A DNA stretch of 64,000 bases from Caballeronia sordidicola (GCF_002220365.1 NZ_MTHB01000109.1:62001-126000); one strand, 5' to 3'. Counted from the stretch's first letter, positions 49,165 to 58,838 are shown. Notes: a model not told the origin generated them from the sequence alone. Translations and numbers: made by a program.

Positions 49165-51360
49165 TCAGCACCCTCCCAAGTAAGACGAAGGGTTGTTGTT
49201 GAGCACGATCGTGAAGCGGGCATAGTCAATGACGCGATCAACTTCCAGCGCTCCGCCGAGGCCGACGGCGATCGCGTTTGCGATATATAGCCCGAGACCA
49301 AGTCCCGTTTTGTTCCGAGGGTTCCTCGACGACGACACATTGAAGGGACTGGTCATAGGCCCGGGCGTGAACGAAGCGCCTGCCGGGATTCGATTCGTTA
49401 TCGCGATACGCCATTGAGCGCCGGGGCGGCTCGCGCTTACGTGGATCGGAAAGCGCATATCGCCGTGATGCCGGGCATTGCTCAGCAAGTTCGAGACAGC
49501 CTGTACAAGACGGTCTCCATCCACCAGGCACTCCCCTAGATCGCCGATCTCCACGGTCATCTCGACCCCAGGGTGGGCTTGTTGCGCCCGTTCGAATGTC
49601 GCATACAAGAGCGGCGCGAGCGATATCCTGCGAATCTCCATGGCCAGGCCCACACCCGTACGCAAGCGGCTTACGTCCAGGATGTAGGCGATCAATGACT
49701 GCATGCGCTGAGACGAGTATTCAATGCGTTTGACGCCATCCGCGTTTGAAACAAGCCCCCGCCCCATCAGCGTGACAACCATATCGATGGCCTGAAGGGG
49801 ATCGCGCAAGTCGTGCCCCATGATGGCCAGTAAAGCAGCTCGTTCGTGCTCGGCTACCCGGATGTGATCAAGCGCCACCTCCTGCAAGATCGCTTTCAGT
49901 TCCCGAGCTGCAAACCGGTCGGTCGCGTCCCAAGCCCTACTGCTGCCGCGCACGGTCTCTTTCCAGACCTCAAACGATTTTCGTGGCCTCAGGTGCTGAC
50001 CATTCGGGCCGGTTGCCGTGATCTTGTCTGGCTGTCCCGCCCAATGGACCGTTTCAACGAGTTCGGCGCGCCACCAGATGATCGTGATCGCGGGCGTGCC
50101 GCTCAATTGGATCGCGAGAATGCCCGAGGCGTGGTTGATCTCCGTGAGTAACCCGTCGAGTTCCGGCACGTCTCGCGAAATGGAGTCGGTCACCAGCAAG
50201 TCCTGATGGTGATCGCTCATGTAGTCGGCCACCTTGATGGCGGCCGCGCGATCGAGGTTGGCCGGAAACGATCCCACCCGCTGGTCCATCAGGACCGACA
50301 GCGCGTCGCACCCGATCAGCTTACGCATTGCGTCGTTCGCGGCCAGTAGTCCCGCCGTTGCGTCTTCCGATGCGGCCAGCGCGTTGGCAACCTGACCACG
50401 CAGATCTTCAATGCGACGCTCGGCCATTGCTCGTTGCGACAGTTCGTTGCGCTCGACGGTGATGGACAGCACTTGGGCCAGGACGGTACAGGACACGCGA
50501 ACCGCATGAGGAACCGACAACGGTTCCATGTGATGACACGCAATCAGGCCCCACAGGTTGCCATCGACCACGATGGAAACGCTCATTGAGGCCGCGACGC
50601 CCATGTTCTTCAAGTATTCAATGTGAATGGGCGAGACGCTGCGCAAAGTCGAATAGGTCAGGTCGAGCGGCTTACCGTTTGCCGGCACGATAGCGGGTTC
50701 GATTGGAACCGGCGCCTCCTGGACATTTGCAATGTGCCGAATGGCATTGAGGACGTAGAGGCGTCGCGCCTGTGCAGGAATATCTCCCGCCGGATAACGC
50801 AGATGAAGGTAGGGGGCTAACGGGGCACGCCTGGACTCTGCGCTCACGCTGCCACTGCCATCGGGCAGGAATTGATACGCCATGACACGATCAAACCCGG
50901 TAAGCGTCCGTATGGCGTCAGTCGCCACTTGCAGCAGTTGCCCTGAAGAGGAGCTTGCACTGCGCTGCAGTTGCCGGATGCTTTGCTGCACCAGGTTGGC
51001 GTAATGCGTGATCGGCGGGGCGTTTAACGGTTTCTCTTCCCACTCGGCAAGCAGCACACCATCGGACCAATGCATGACAAGGTCGAAACGACGGTGACCC
51101 GCTCCGAAACATTGCACACCCTCCTCGAGTAACGCGGGATTTTCCAGTCCACGGGCAATTGCATCTCTCGCGCTTTGATCAAAATGTGCATCGGTCATCT
51201 TCATGCCGAGGCCTGGCACGTGTCCAAGTAAAGACGTTGCGTTTGCAGAGCGGGCGACGGTCAGTCCCGCTCGATCGAATGCCACCAATGCGCCATGCGC
51301 CTGGATCAGGCCGAGCGCATGAATGGGCTCGGCATCGCAGTTTTCAATCGTTGATTGCAT
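49165..51360 (-). CDS. Bacteriophytochrome sensor histidine kinase
   Basis: 731 aa from ATG 51360 (a GTG at 51417 could add 19 residues). Order: PAS with biliverdin-binding Cys8 in ENCDAEPIH, GAF with PAGDIP (Asp193) and chromophore-pocket His246 and His276, PHY with tongue motif PRKSF (459-463), then HisKA with phospho-acceptor His516 in GHDLRDPLQ and an ATPase domain with N-box Asn628 and GLGLGLYIA. The first ATP-lid glycine box is degenerate (NRIPAG instead of DxGxG). The usual DIP motif Ser is Gly. No heme oxygenase or response regulator gene is adjacent, so both must be elsewhere. Light-sensing two-component kinase. Confidence 0.92.
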   Translation of the reverse strand: MQSTIENCDAEPIHALGLIQAHGALVAFDRAGLTVARSANATSLLGHVPGLGMKMTDAHFDQSARDAIARGLENPALLEEGVQCFGAGHRRFDLVMHWSDGVLLAEWEEKPLNAPPITHYANLVQQSIRQLQRSASSSSGQLLQVATDAIRTLTGFDRVMAYQFLPDGSGSVSAESRRAPLAPYLHLRYPAGDIPAQARRLYVLNAIRHIANVQEAPVPIEPAIVPANGKPLDLTYSTLRSVSPIHIEYLKNMGVAASMSVSIVVDGNLWGLIACHHMEPLSVPHAVRVSCTVLAQVLSITVERNELSQRAMAERRIEDLRGQVANALAASEDATAGLLAANDAMRKLIGCDALSVLMDQRVGSFPANLDRAAAIKVADYMSDHHQDLLVTDSISRDVPELDGLLTEINHASGILAIQLSGTPAITIIWWRAELVETVHWAGQPDKITATGPNGQHLRPRKSFEVWKETVRGSSRAWDATDRFAARELKAILQEVALDHIRVAEHERAALLAIMGHDLRDPLQAIDMVVTLMGRGLVSNADGVKRIEYSSQRMQSLIAYILDVSRLRTGVGLAMEIRRISLAPLLYATFERAQQAHPGVEMTVEIGDLGECLVDGDRLVQAVSNLLSNARHHGDMRFPIHVSASRPGAQWRIAITNRIPAGASFTPGPMTSPFNVSSSRNPRNKTGLGLGLYIANAIAVGLGGALEVDRVIDYARFTIVLNNNPSSYLGGC

Positions 51361-51948
51361 GGCAGAGCCGTGCGGCCTCGCGTGGGAATGGGATGGGAGC
51401 GGTTGTGCAAACGCCACTTGCGTAGCGGTGCGATGGCGGGGTGCGGTGAAATGGGGGCTTGCTTCTTATTCTCTTTTGTAAGGAACGGCCCCGGTCTGAG
51501 TCTCCCCCTATAGATGCAACATAGCAACCTTTCATTCGTCATGATGCTCCGCAACGGGAATTCCCGGCGCGGAGCCTCCTAAGTGATTTAGTGCGTTCAA
51601 TGCGGCGCGACTGCCCATGGAGACGTCAAGAAAATCGAGCCTGGTCGGAAACGGTCATGGCGGCATCGCGGCAACGGGTGACCGGCCGAGCGCAAGGCCG
51701 GGAAGCTGACTGCAATACCCGTTTCATTCAAGAGAGTTTATCTAACGCGATTACCTAATTTATATGGTTTGTTAGCCAATCATAAGGTAGATATGCTGCC
51801 TGGAGCAGCTCCAATTCCAGCGTTGGCAGTCATCCAATGGGCTAGCGGACTCAATGACATCTTCGATGTTTGCTTACACCTCCTGCTGATTAATGGCGCT
51901 TCTCGGCGCGATGTCCAATCTCACACACCCTTTCCGGCCCCGAAACGC
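51361..51948. other. Intergenic region between phytochrome and EamA genes
   Basis: About 590 bp shared by two divergent genes. AT-rich around 51725-51790 (promoter-like). Open frames exist (including an N-terminal extension of the EamA gene from 51769) but have no convincing ribosome-binding site. Confidence 0.4.
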
Positions 51949-52791
51949 ATGATCAGCTTTACTGGCGGTCTCGTCCTCTTTGCCGCCCTGCTCCACGCAA
52001 GCTGGAACGCGATGCTGCACGGCAACCACGACCGCTTGCTGTCGATGACGTGGATGAGCGTCGCCATCGCGGCGGTCTCCACGGTCGTGATTCTCTTCAC
52101 ACCGTGGCCGGTCAGCAAGGCCTGGCCGTACATCGTCACATCGGGCCTCGTGCATATTGTCTACAACGTGACCCTCGTGCGGTCGTATCGCCGCAGCGAT
52201 CTGGCGCAGGCGTATCCAATCGCGCGCGGCTCGTCGCCGCTGCTCGTCACGCTTGGCGCGGCGTTCTTCGCGCATGAGGCGATCGGGCCCTTGCACGCTC
52301 TTGGTATCACGATGATATCGGGCGGCATCATCGCAATCGCGCTGCAGGGGCGTCACGTGTCGCGCGCGAGTGTGCTGGCCGCACTCACGACCGGCGCAAC
52401 GATCGCGCTCTATACCGTGATCGACGGCATCGGCGTGCGGTTATCCGGCGGCCAGGCGCTCGCCTATACCGCGTGGATGTTCCTGTTCTACCGGCTCATG
52501 CCGGTGCTGTTCGTCGCGAAGCGGGGGCTTGCGGCGCTGTGGACACCGGCACGGACGGCGCCCATGGCGCTCGGCTCGTCGCTCGTCGGCGGCCTGGTGT
52601 CCATCGCGGCGTATGGGATCGTGATCTGGGCGTTGCAGTCGGGCGCGATGGGCGCGGTGTCGGCGTTGCGCGAGACCAGCGTGGTGTTCGCGGTGCTAAT
52701 CGGGCGGGTGTTTCTGCGGGAAGCGGTCAGTGCAAAGCGCTGGCTCGCGTGCGTGGTCGTCGCGGCCGGGGCGGTTTGTCTGGGGCTTTGA
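51949..52791 (+). CDS. EamA/DMT-family transporter
   Basis: 280 aa with ten hydrophobic segments, two EamA repeats (5+5). Start at ATG 51949 gives MISFTGGLVLFAALLHASWNA, the usual N-terminus of the family; the open frame to 51769 adds 60 residues unlike the family. YPIARGSSPLLV and the matching second-half SALRETSVVFAVLIG are typical. Probably exports or imports an amino acid or metabolite; substrate unknown. Confidence 0.88.
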   Translation: MISFTGGLVLFAALLHASWNAMLHGNHDRLLSMTWMSVAIAAVSTVVILFTPWPVSKAWPYIVTSGLVHIVYNVTLVRSYRRSDLAQAYPIARGSSPLLVTLGAAFFAHEAIGPLHALGITMISGGIIAIALQGRHVSRASVLAALTTGATIALYTVIDGIGVRLSGGQALAYTAWMFLFYRLMPVLFVAKRGLAALWTPARTAPMALGSSLVGGLVSIAAYGIVIWALQSGAMGAVSALRETSVVFAVLIGRVFLREAVSAKRWLACVVVAAGAVCLGL

Positions 52792-53243
52792 CCCCGCGGG
52801 CTCTCGATCTGCACCCAACACGCGCTGCTTGGCGCGCAACAGTCGATGCGCTAGCGCTGTCTTGAGTTTTTTACTCCTTGTTTACTCCTTGTGTGACCCG
52901 TTTGAGTCATTCACAAAGCCGAACAAATGGACGTTCACATGGCGATTTATAAAGAGTGCTATCAAGTCACTCAATTGCAGTATCAAGAGGAATACTCATG
53001 AATGAAACGAGGGCTTGTCGAGCACACGTTCCGTACCGCGTTTGCCGGTGCGACCGCTACAAAGCGTTCCAACTGCCTCAGACATCCGCCGCCGCTTTCG
53101 TGCCTTGAAAAACCGTTAACCACGAAAAACGCTTAATCTAAGCAGATATTCGCATTGGGCATGATTTTCCCGCGCAGGCGGATGACAAATGACCGCTCGC
53201 CGGTCCTGAACCCTGTGCAACCTTCATAGGACATTGCTTCATC
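52792..53243. other. Intergenic region with 11-bp direct repeat and a possible tiny ORF
   Basis: 452 bp. TTTACTCCTTG occurs twice in tandem around 52870-52891. A 36-codon frame with a ribosome-binding site is listed separately (52998-53108). Otherwise nothing recognised. Confidence 0.5.
52998..53108 (+). CDS. Possible small protein (36 aa)
   Basis: ATG at 52998 is preceded by AAGAGG eight bases upstream and the frame has 36 codons. The product (MNETRACRAHVPYRVCRCDR and a hydrophobic tail) has three cysteines and many Arg residues. No family recognised; it may be chance. An AT-rich, promoter-like stretch lies just upstream. Confidence 0.25.
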   Translation: MNETRACRAHVPYRVCRCDRYKAFQLPQTSAAAFVP

Positions 53244-54299
53244 ATGGAATATCGTCAACTCGGCCGGTCCGGCCTCAAGGTGTCGACCATCACACTCGGC
53301 ACCATGACGATGGGCGGCAACGGCAAATTTGCGAGCGTCGGCGAAGTCGGTCTTGACGACGCGCGGCGGCAGATTGACATGTGCATCGACGCGGGCGTCA
53401 ACCTGATCGATACGGCGGATGTCTATTCGAATGGCGCGTCGGAGGAAATCGTCGGCGAGGCGCTCGGCGGAAAACGCAAGGGCGGCGTGCTGATCGCCAC
53501 CAAGGCACGCTTTCCGATGGGCGACGGCCCGAATGATCGCGGCCTGTCGCGGCACCATTTGATCCAGGCTTGCGAGGCGAGCCTGCGACGCCTCAAGACC
53601 GATGTGATCGACCTCTACCAGGTTCATCAATGGGATGGGCTCACGCCGCTCGAAGAAACGCTCGAGGCGCTCGACCTGCTGGTCCGGCACGGCAAGATCC
53701 GGTACGTCGGCTGCTCGAACTACTCGGGCTGGCACCTGATGAAAGCGTTGCACGTGAGCGAACGCGATCATCTGCCGCGCTTTGTGAGCCAGCAGATCCA
53801 CTACACGCTCGAAGCACGCGAAGCGGAGTATGAGCTCGCGCCAATCGCGCTTGATCAGGGACTTGGCATTCTGGTCTGGAGTCCGCTGGCAGGCGGCTTG
53901 CTGTCAGGCAAGCACCGCCGCGACGCGACGCCCGAAGGCACGCGACAGCTCGCCGGATGGACCGAGCCGCCGATCCGCGACGAGCAACGACTCTGGTCGA
54001 TCGTCGACGTACTCGTCGAGATCGCAGGCGAGCACAAGGTCTCGGCCGCACAGGTTGCGCTTGCGTGGACGCTTGGGCGGCCCGCCGTCGCCTCGGTGAT
54101 CATCGGCGGACGCAACGAGGCGCAACTGCGGGACAACCTTGGAGCAGCGAACCTCACGCTAAGCGCCGACCAGCGCGCGCGGCTCGACAAGGTAAGCGCG
54201 CCGCCCCTGCTCTACCCGTACTGGCACCAGGTGCAGACCGCACACGACCGTCTTGGAGGCCCTGACCTGTCGTTACTGGGACCTCATCTGAAAGCTTAG
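53244..54299 (+). CDS. Aldo/keto reductase
   Basis: 351 aa NADPH-dependent oxidoreductase of the AKR (TIM barrel) superfamily, YajO/Tas-like. Catalytic tetrad Asp56, Tyr61, Lys87 and His128 (DTADVYSNG, ATKARF, YQVHQWDG) are intact, and the cofactor site is at SVIIGGRNEAQL. AGGAC lies upstream of the ATG. Convergent with an SDR gene; both may act on carbonyls but no common operon exists. Confidence 0.92.
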   Translation: MEYRQLGRSGLKVSTITLGTMTMGGNGKFASVGEVGLDDARRQIDMCIDAGVNLIDTADVYSNGASEEIVGEALGGKRKGGVLIATKARFPMGDGPNDRGLSRHHLIQACEASLRRLKTDVIDLYQVHQWDGLTPLEETLEALDLLVRHGKIRYVGCSNYSGWHLMKALHVSERDHLPRFVSQQIHYTLEAREAEYELAPIALDQGLGILVWSPLAGGLLSGKHRRDATPEGTRQLAGWTEPPIRDEQRLWSIVDVLVEIAGEHKVSAAQVALAWTLGRPAVASVIIGGRNEAQLRDNLGAANLTLSADQRARLDKVSAPPLLYPYWHQVQTAHDRLGGPDLSLLGPHLKA

Positions 54300-54343
54300 G
54301 CCGGTACTGTCGGACACCCTGGAGAAACGGTTCTATTGCAATC

Positions 54344-54368
54344 GGGCGCTCTGCTATGGAGAGCGCCC
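54344..54368. terminator. Hairpin terminator candidate between convergent genes
   Basis: GGGCGCTCT / AGAGCGCCC, nine perfect pairs with a 7-nt loop, 45 bp after the aldo/keto reductase stop. Confidence 0.7.
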
Positions 54369-54418
54369 CATGACCAACGGTCTTTCGATGCTGAAGCCAC
54401 CGAATGTCACCGCGAGCG

Positions 54419-54454
54419 AGGTGCTCAGGCAGGTGCTCAGGCAGGTGCTCAGGC
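54419..54454. repeat. 12-bp tandem repeat, 3 copies, downstream of an SDR gene
   Basis: AGGTGCTCAGGC at 54419, 54431 and 54443. It lies 22 bp downstream of the minus-strand SDR stop (54476-54478). On the SDR strand each unit contains TGA. Confidence 0.95.
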
Positions 54455-54475
54455 GACTGCGTCTCTGCCAGCAGG

Positions 54476-55333
54476 TCAGTCGGTTTTCTGCCTGAACGCT
54501 TCGAACGCCTGCTTGTAATCCGGATGCCAGCGCGACAGCGGCGGACGATTCTCGACAATATCCCCTGCAGCCCACAGGATGCGCCGCTCATCGAGGGAGC
54601 GAGGTACATCGTTGTCGGGGCAGAGAATATAGAAGTCGCCGGCATCCAAGCGTTCCAGCATGAAATCGACGGTCTGCTCAGGGGTCCAGGCGCCGGCCGG
54701 CTTCTCAGTGCGGCCATGCGCGGCAAGGTCAGTGAATACGAAACCCGGGATCAGCAAATGCGCGCTGAGCCGGCAATCCGGCGTATTACGCAGTTCGTGT
54801 TGCAGCGCTTCAGTGAAGGCCTTCAGGCCTGCTTTGGAAACGTTATAGGCCGGATCGCCGGGCGGCGTGGTGATGCCTTGCTTGGAGCCGGTATTGATGA
54901 CCAGACCCGGGCGGCCGCGCGCGATCATTGCAGGCACGAAAGTCTGAGTGCCACGGATGGCTCCCCACAGGTTGACGTCAAGCACCCGTTCCCAGTCAGC
55001 GGCCGGACCGAACATGGCGCTGCCAGGTTGAATCCCGGCGTTGTTCATCAGGATGTCCGTGCCGCCAAAGTGGTCGCGAACTGCTGCCTCCAGTCGACGC
55101 AGGTCCTCGACGCGGCTGACGTCCGCCTCGAGGGCCATGACATCGTCCGCTCCACGGTCCGCCAGAAGGGCGACTTCCTTCGCTGCGCGCGCGAGTCGGT
55201 CCGCGCCCAGATCCGCGATGCAGACGCGAAGTCCGAGTTGCGCGAATCGCTTGGCAGCGGCGAGGCCGATACCGGCAGCACCGCCCGTGACAACGGCGAC
55301 GGATCCGGCAGTGAAAGCAAAGTGTGTCATCAA
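54476..55333 (-). CDS. Short-chain dehydrogenase/reductase
   Basis: 285 aa, slightly longer than the usual ~250 aa. TGGAAGIG (near 16-23), NNAGIQPG, Ser in NTGSKQG and Tyr-x3-Lys (YNVSK). The C-terminal extension (DFMLERLDAGDFYILCPDND, EAFRQKTD) is typical of an SDR subgroup annotated as SDR family NAD(P)-dependent oxidoreductase. AAGGATC precedes the ATG. Upstream is a purine/pyrimidine hexamer repeat. Substrate unknown. Confidence 0.88.
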   Translation of the reverse strand: MMTHFAFTAGSVAVVTGGAAGIGLAAAKRFAQLGLRVCIADLGADRLARAAKEVALLADRGADDVMALEADVSRVEDLRRLEAAVRDHFGGTDILMNNAGIQPGSAMFGPAADWERVLDVNLWGAIRGTQTFVPAMIARGRPGLVINTGSKQGITTPPGDPAYNVSKAGLKAFTEALQHELRNTPDCRLSAHLLIPGFVFTDLAAHGRTEKPAGAWTPEQTVDFMLERLDAGDFYILCPDNDVPRSLDERRILWAAGDIVENRPPLSRWHPDYKQAFEAFRQKTD

Positions 55334-55938
55334 TGATCCTTCCCAGGTGAGTGCTCGGCACCCTACCCTGTTGATTATCTCTGATCTTCCTCTTCCTCTT
55401 CCTCTCTTCCTCTTTTCCCGGTGGTGACCACGGCGTGGAAACTTTCCCCGGCGCCCGTAAGTTGGCCAATGACAGCGAGTACCGCTTGGTCGCGACCGTC
55501 GTCACCGCCGACGAGGTTCGCGGCGATCGGATCGCTCGTGCGTTGAGGCCATCTTGGTGCGGGTCGACTTGCCGCAGCAGTATCGGACGGCTGCTGGGTC
55601 CGTTTGGGTTTGCCGCCTTAAAGGAAATCGAGCAGGTGCTGACACATCGTCGGACCAATTGCCCGACTATTGGGAAGAGGGAAGATTTCTGATGCACCAC
55701 GATGGCGCGTCGCCCGGCACCATCGGCCCGCCATGCGCGTCCGGCATGCCAATATATGTAAAAACCAGAGATCAAGCTGCGGAGCCATGCGCTCTCGTCA
55801 TGGCAGACATGACGATATATCGATTGTGACGGCTATTTTGCGATCCTAACATTTTTCATGCACGGACAAACTCAGACGGATACGACCGTTCGCCCGGCAC
55901 AGATTGGACATCTCACTTAACCATCTACGGAGTCGGCG
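55334..55938. other. Intergenic region; CTTCCT hexamer repeat at 55386-55411
   Basis: 605 bp between divergent SDR and polyamine-ABC genes. CTTCCT is repeated three times plus one after a CT insertion, 53-78 bp upstream of the SDR start. Between 55430 and 55700 several frames show GC-rich third positions on both strands, so a decayed gene is possible, but no family is recognised with confidence. Confidence 0.5.
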
Positions 55939-57033
55939 ATGAAAAAATTCAGCACGGGACGGCGGCAAGCCTTCAAGACGATCGGCGCAGCGCTCGCAGC
56001 GTCCGCGTTGCCGGCGCCGTTCCTCAATCTGCGCGCCCAGGAACACAATTTCTCGGGCAAGACGCTCCGTCTGCTGACATGGTCAGACGATACGGGGACT
56101 GCCGCGTTGCACAACATAGCGGCTACATTCATGGCAAAAACCGGCGCGAAGGTGATCGCAGACCGCGCGGACGGCACCTCCGGCATGGTCGCCAAGATGA
56201 AGGCTGCGGGCGAGCGCCCCACCTATGACGTGATCACGCTGGCCGGCGTAGGTGCCTCGGGTCTCGGCGATGCGGGCCTGCTCGTCAAGCCCGACCTCGA
56301 TAAGCTGCCGAATCTCAAGGACGTGGCGGCGCGGTATCGAACCGGCGCGGACGGTTTTGGCGTCGGCTACCTGCTGTGGTCCGACGGCCTGATCTACAAC
56401 ACGTCGACGGTCAAGACGCCGCCCGGGTCGTATGAAGCGCTGTGGGATCCGAAGTACACAGGCCGCATCTTCTTGCCGCCGCCCGAGTTTGCCGAGGCGG
56501 TCGATCTGGCGATCATCGCTGCAAAAATGTCGGGCGGTTCGCAGCAGAACATCGATCCGGGCTTCAAGAAGCTCGCCGAACTGAAGGACCGCGTGATGAC
56601 GCTCGGCGAGAATCCGAATCAGGTCGCCGACCTGTTTCGCACGGGCTCGCTTGATATCGGCGGCATCTATTCGCCCGCGTTCTTTCCCGACCAGATCAGG
56701 AAACCCGAGTACAAGATGGGCGTGACGTACGGCATGAAGGAAGGCTTCGCCACGCAGCTGATGTTCACGGTGATTCCGAAATCTCACCCGGGTGACCTCG
56801 ATCTGATTCACGCGTTCATCAACCATTCGCTCGATGCCGGCGTGCAAGGCCGGATGGCCGCTGACGTGCTGAACGGCCCGGTGAATTCGAAGGCCAACAT
56901 TCCCGCCGAGAGCCTCAGGTTCGTGCCGAGCCCGCAGCAGATTGCGGAGAAGTCCGTACTGCACGATGACAAGTCACTCGCCGTTGTGCAGGCCGCGTGG
57001 ATCAAGCGCTACACCGAGATTTTCTCGGCATGA
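55939..57033 (+). CDS. Extracellular solute-binding protein, spermidine/putrescine (PotD/PotF) type
   Basis: 364 aa family-1/8 solute-binding protein. The N-terminus has a twin-arginine-like signal (GRRQAFKTIGAALAASALP) before the cleavage region near LRAQE. RLLTWSDDTG and DVITLAGVG are typical of the polyamine-binding branch. GGAGTCGGCG supports the ATG. First gene of a four-gene plus-strand operon; overlaps the next gene by four bases. Confidence 0.88.
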   Translation: MKKFSTGRRQAFKTIGAALAASALPAPFLNLRAQEHNFSGKTLRLLTWSDDTGTAALHNIAATFMAKTGAKVIADRADGTSGMVAKMKAAGERPTYDVITLAGVGASGLGDAGLLVKPDLDKLPNLKDVAARYRTGADGFGVGYLLWSDGLIYNTSTVKTPPGSYEALWDPKYTGRIFLPPPEFAEAVDLAIIAAKMSGGSQQNIDPGFKKLAELKDRVMTLGENPNQVADLFRTGSLDIGGIYSPAFFPDQIRKPEYKMGVTYGMKEGFATQLMFTVIPKSHPGDLDLIHAFINHSLDAGVQGRMAADVLNGPVNSKANIPAESLRFVPSPQQIAEKSVLHDDKSLAVVQAAWIKRYTEIFSA

Positions 57034-57959
57034 CCACCATGGCTGGACTTTCTTCGCAGCGCGCCGGACCGGGGGCGCCAGACCAGCTGGTTGCCCCGGC
57101 TTCGGGAACCGCGCTCGCCCGTGCGCGGCCGTGGCTGCTGCTCGCCCCGATCCTCGCGTTTCTCGCGGTGCTCGCGGCGGCTGCCCTCGTGGTCCTGCGC
57201 ATGAGCTTCGGCGCGCAGGGCAACGAGTGGCACGGGTTCACGCTGCAAAACTACGCGAACCTGGCCGATTCATATTTCCTGAAGGCGCTGTGGCTGACAC
57301 TGCGGCTCGCGTTTCAGAGCATGGTGTGCGCGGTCCTGCTGGCGATTCCGGTTGCGCTTGCGATGGCGCGCACCGAGTCGCGGCTCGCGCGGCGCCTGCT
57401 TCTGGCGGGCGTGCTGTTGCCGCTGCTCGTCAATCTGTTGCTGCAAGGCTACGGCTGGCTCGTGATCCTCGGTCCGGCAGGCTTGCTCAATCACGCATTG
57501 CTTGCAACCGGCGTGATCCAGCGTCCGATGCAATGGCTTTATCGTGAGCATGGCGTGCTCCTTGGCCTGATCCAGACCGCGTTTCCGCTCGCAGTACTGC
57601 CGCTGTCGAGCGCAATGCGCGCTGTGTCGCTGTCGTACGAGGAAGCTGCTGCCACGCTCGGTGCAACGCGCTGGCAGACGTTGCGTCACATCATGTTGCC
57701 GCTCGCGATGCCCGGGCTTGTTTCAGGCGCACTGCTCGTGTTCGCTTACAACGCGAGTGCGTTCGCGGTGCCGCTGCTGCTCGGCGGCCGGCGTGTGCCG
57801 ATGCTTGCCGTGCTGGTGCATGACGAGGTCTCGCCGTTGCTGAACTGGCCCGCGGCATCGGCCTCCGGCGTGGTGCTGATGGTCGCCACGCTCACCGTCA
57901 TGGCGATCTCGCAGAGCCTCGTGCGGCGAACCCAGCGTCTCAAGGAGCTGTCAGCATGA
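57030..57959 (+). CDS. ABC transporter permease, PotB/PotH type
   Basis: 309 aa with six membrane segments and the EAA loop YEEAAATLGATRWQTLRHIMLPLAMPG (about residues 195-220). ATG at 57030 overlaps the binding-protein stop (ATGA), so translation is coupled; an earlier in-frame ATG at 56997 is inside the preceding gene. Partner of the following permease. Confidence 0.9.
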   Translation: MTTMAGLSSQRAGPGAPDQLVAPASGTALARARPWLLLAPILAFLAVLAAAALVVLRMSFGAQGNEWHGFTLQNYANLADSYFLKALWLTLRLAFQSMVCAVLLAIPVALAMARTESRLARRLLLAGVLLPLLVNLLLQGYGWLVILGPAGLLNHALLATGVIQRPMQWLYREHGVLLGLIQTAFPLAVLPLSSAMRAVSLSYEEAAATLGATRWQTLRHIMLPLAMPGLVSGALLVFAYNASAFAVPLLLGGRRVPMLAVLVHDEVSPLLNWPAASASGVVLMVATLTVMAISQSLVRRTQRLKELSA

Positions 57960-58813
57960 GCACCCCCTACAGTCGTGTTCGGCTCCTGCCCGCGACCATG
58001 CCGGGGCGGCTCGGCAGGCCCGCGGCGCTGCTCGCGGCCATTGTCCTGTTCCTTGCCGCCCTGCCGATCCTGACGATGATCCTGATGTCGTTCAGCGCTT
58101 CGGACACGCTGGAATTCCCGCCACCCGGCTACAGCCTGCAGTGGTATCGCGCGGCATGGCGCAGCTTCGTCTCGCCCGACGCAAGCGACGTCATGTCCAT
58201 GGGTACCGCGCTGACCACGAGCCTGATCGTCGCCGTGTCGACGATGATCATCGCGACGCTGGTCTCGGTGCCCGCCGCGTATGCGTTGAGCCGCTATCGC
58301 TTTCGAGGCAAGTCGGCCGTAGAACAGCTCGTGGCGCTGCCGCTCGTCTATCCGCTGATGATGCTCGGGCTGTCGCTGCTGTTGGTCTTCAACGTGCTGC
58401 CCGTGGAACTCGGTGTGTTCCGGCTCATCATTGCGCATGTGATTCTCGCGTTGCCGTTTACGGTAAAGAACTGCGCGGCGTCGGCGGCATCTATCGGCCC
58501 CGAGTTCGAGGAAGCCGCGTGCGTGATGGGTGCGAGCCCGCGCCGCGCGATGTTCGACGTGGTGTTGCCGTTGATGCGCCCCGGCATCCTGGCCGGCATG
58601 CTGTTCGCGTTCATCATCTCGTTCAACGAGTTCACGGTGACGTTCTTCCTGTACGGCATCAACACGATGACGCTGCCGGTGTGGCTCTACAGCCGCACGG
58701 TGTCGTCGCTCGACCCGACCGTGTTTTCGTTTGCGGTTTTTATCGTCGCCATCGACTTCGGACTGATCTGGCTGCTTGAAAAGCTGATTGGCGACGAAGG
58801 TGTCGCGCTCTAG
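57956..58813 (+). CDS. ABC transporter permease, PotC/PotI type
   Basis: 285 aa, six membrane segments; EAA loop FEEAACVMGASPRRAMFDVV near residue 185. ATGA overlap with the preceding permease. Together with 57030 it forms the heterodimeric channel of the polyamine-type importer. Confidence 0.9.
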   Translation: MSTPYSRVRLLPATMPGRLGRPAALLAAIVLFLAALPILTMILMSFSASDTLEFPPPGYSLQWYRAAWRSFVSPDASDVMSMGTALTTSLIVAVSTMIIATLVSVPAAYALSRYRFRGKSAVEQLVALPLVYPLMMLGLSLLLVFNVLPVELGVFRLIIAHVILALPFTVKNCAASAASIGPEFEEAACVMGASPRRAMFDVVLPLMRPGILAGMLFAFIISFNEFTVTFFLYGINTMTLPVWLYSRTVSSLDPTVFSFAVFIVAIDFGLIWLLEKLIGDEGVAL

Positions 58814-58838
58814 GCACGCAAGCATCCGAGGAACCATC

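Noticed and set aside
53133-53801. 222-codon minus-strand frame opposite the aldo/keto reductase
   Set aside because: Shadow frame; the plus strand has the complete AKR catalytic tetrad.
55435-55692. Possible decayed MazF/PemK-type toxin
   Set aside because: A short stretch (RLLGPFGFAALKEIEQVL) only loosely recalls the end of MazF-like proteins; no antitoxin, no conserved active-site residues, and the opposite strand looks equally protein-like.
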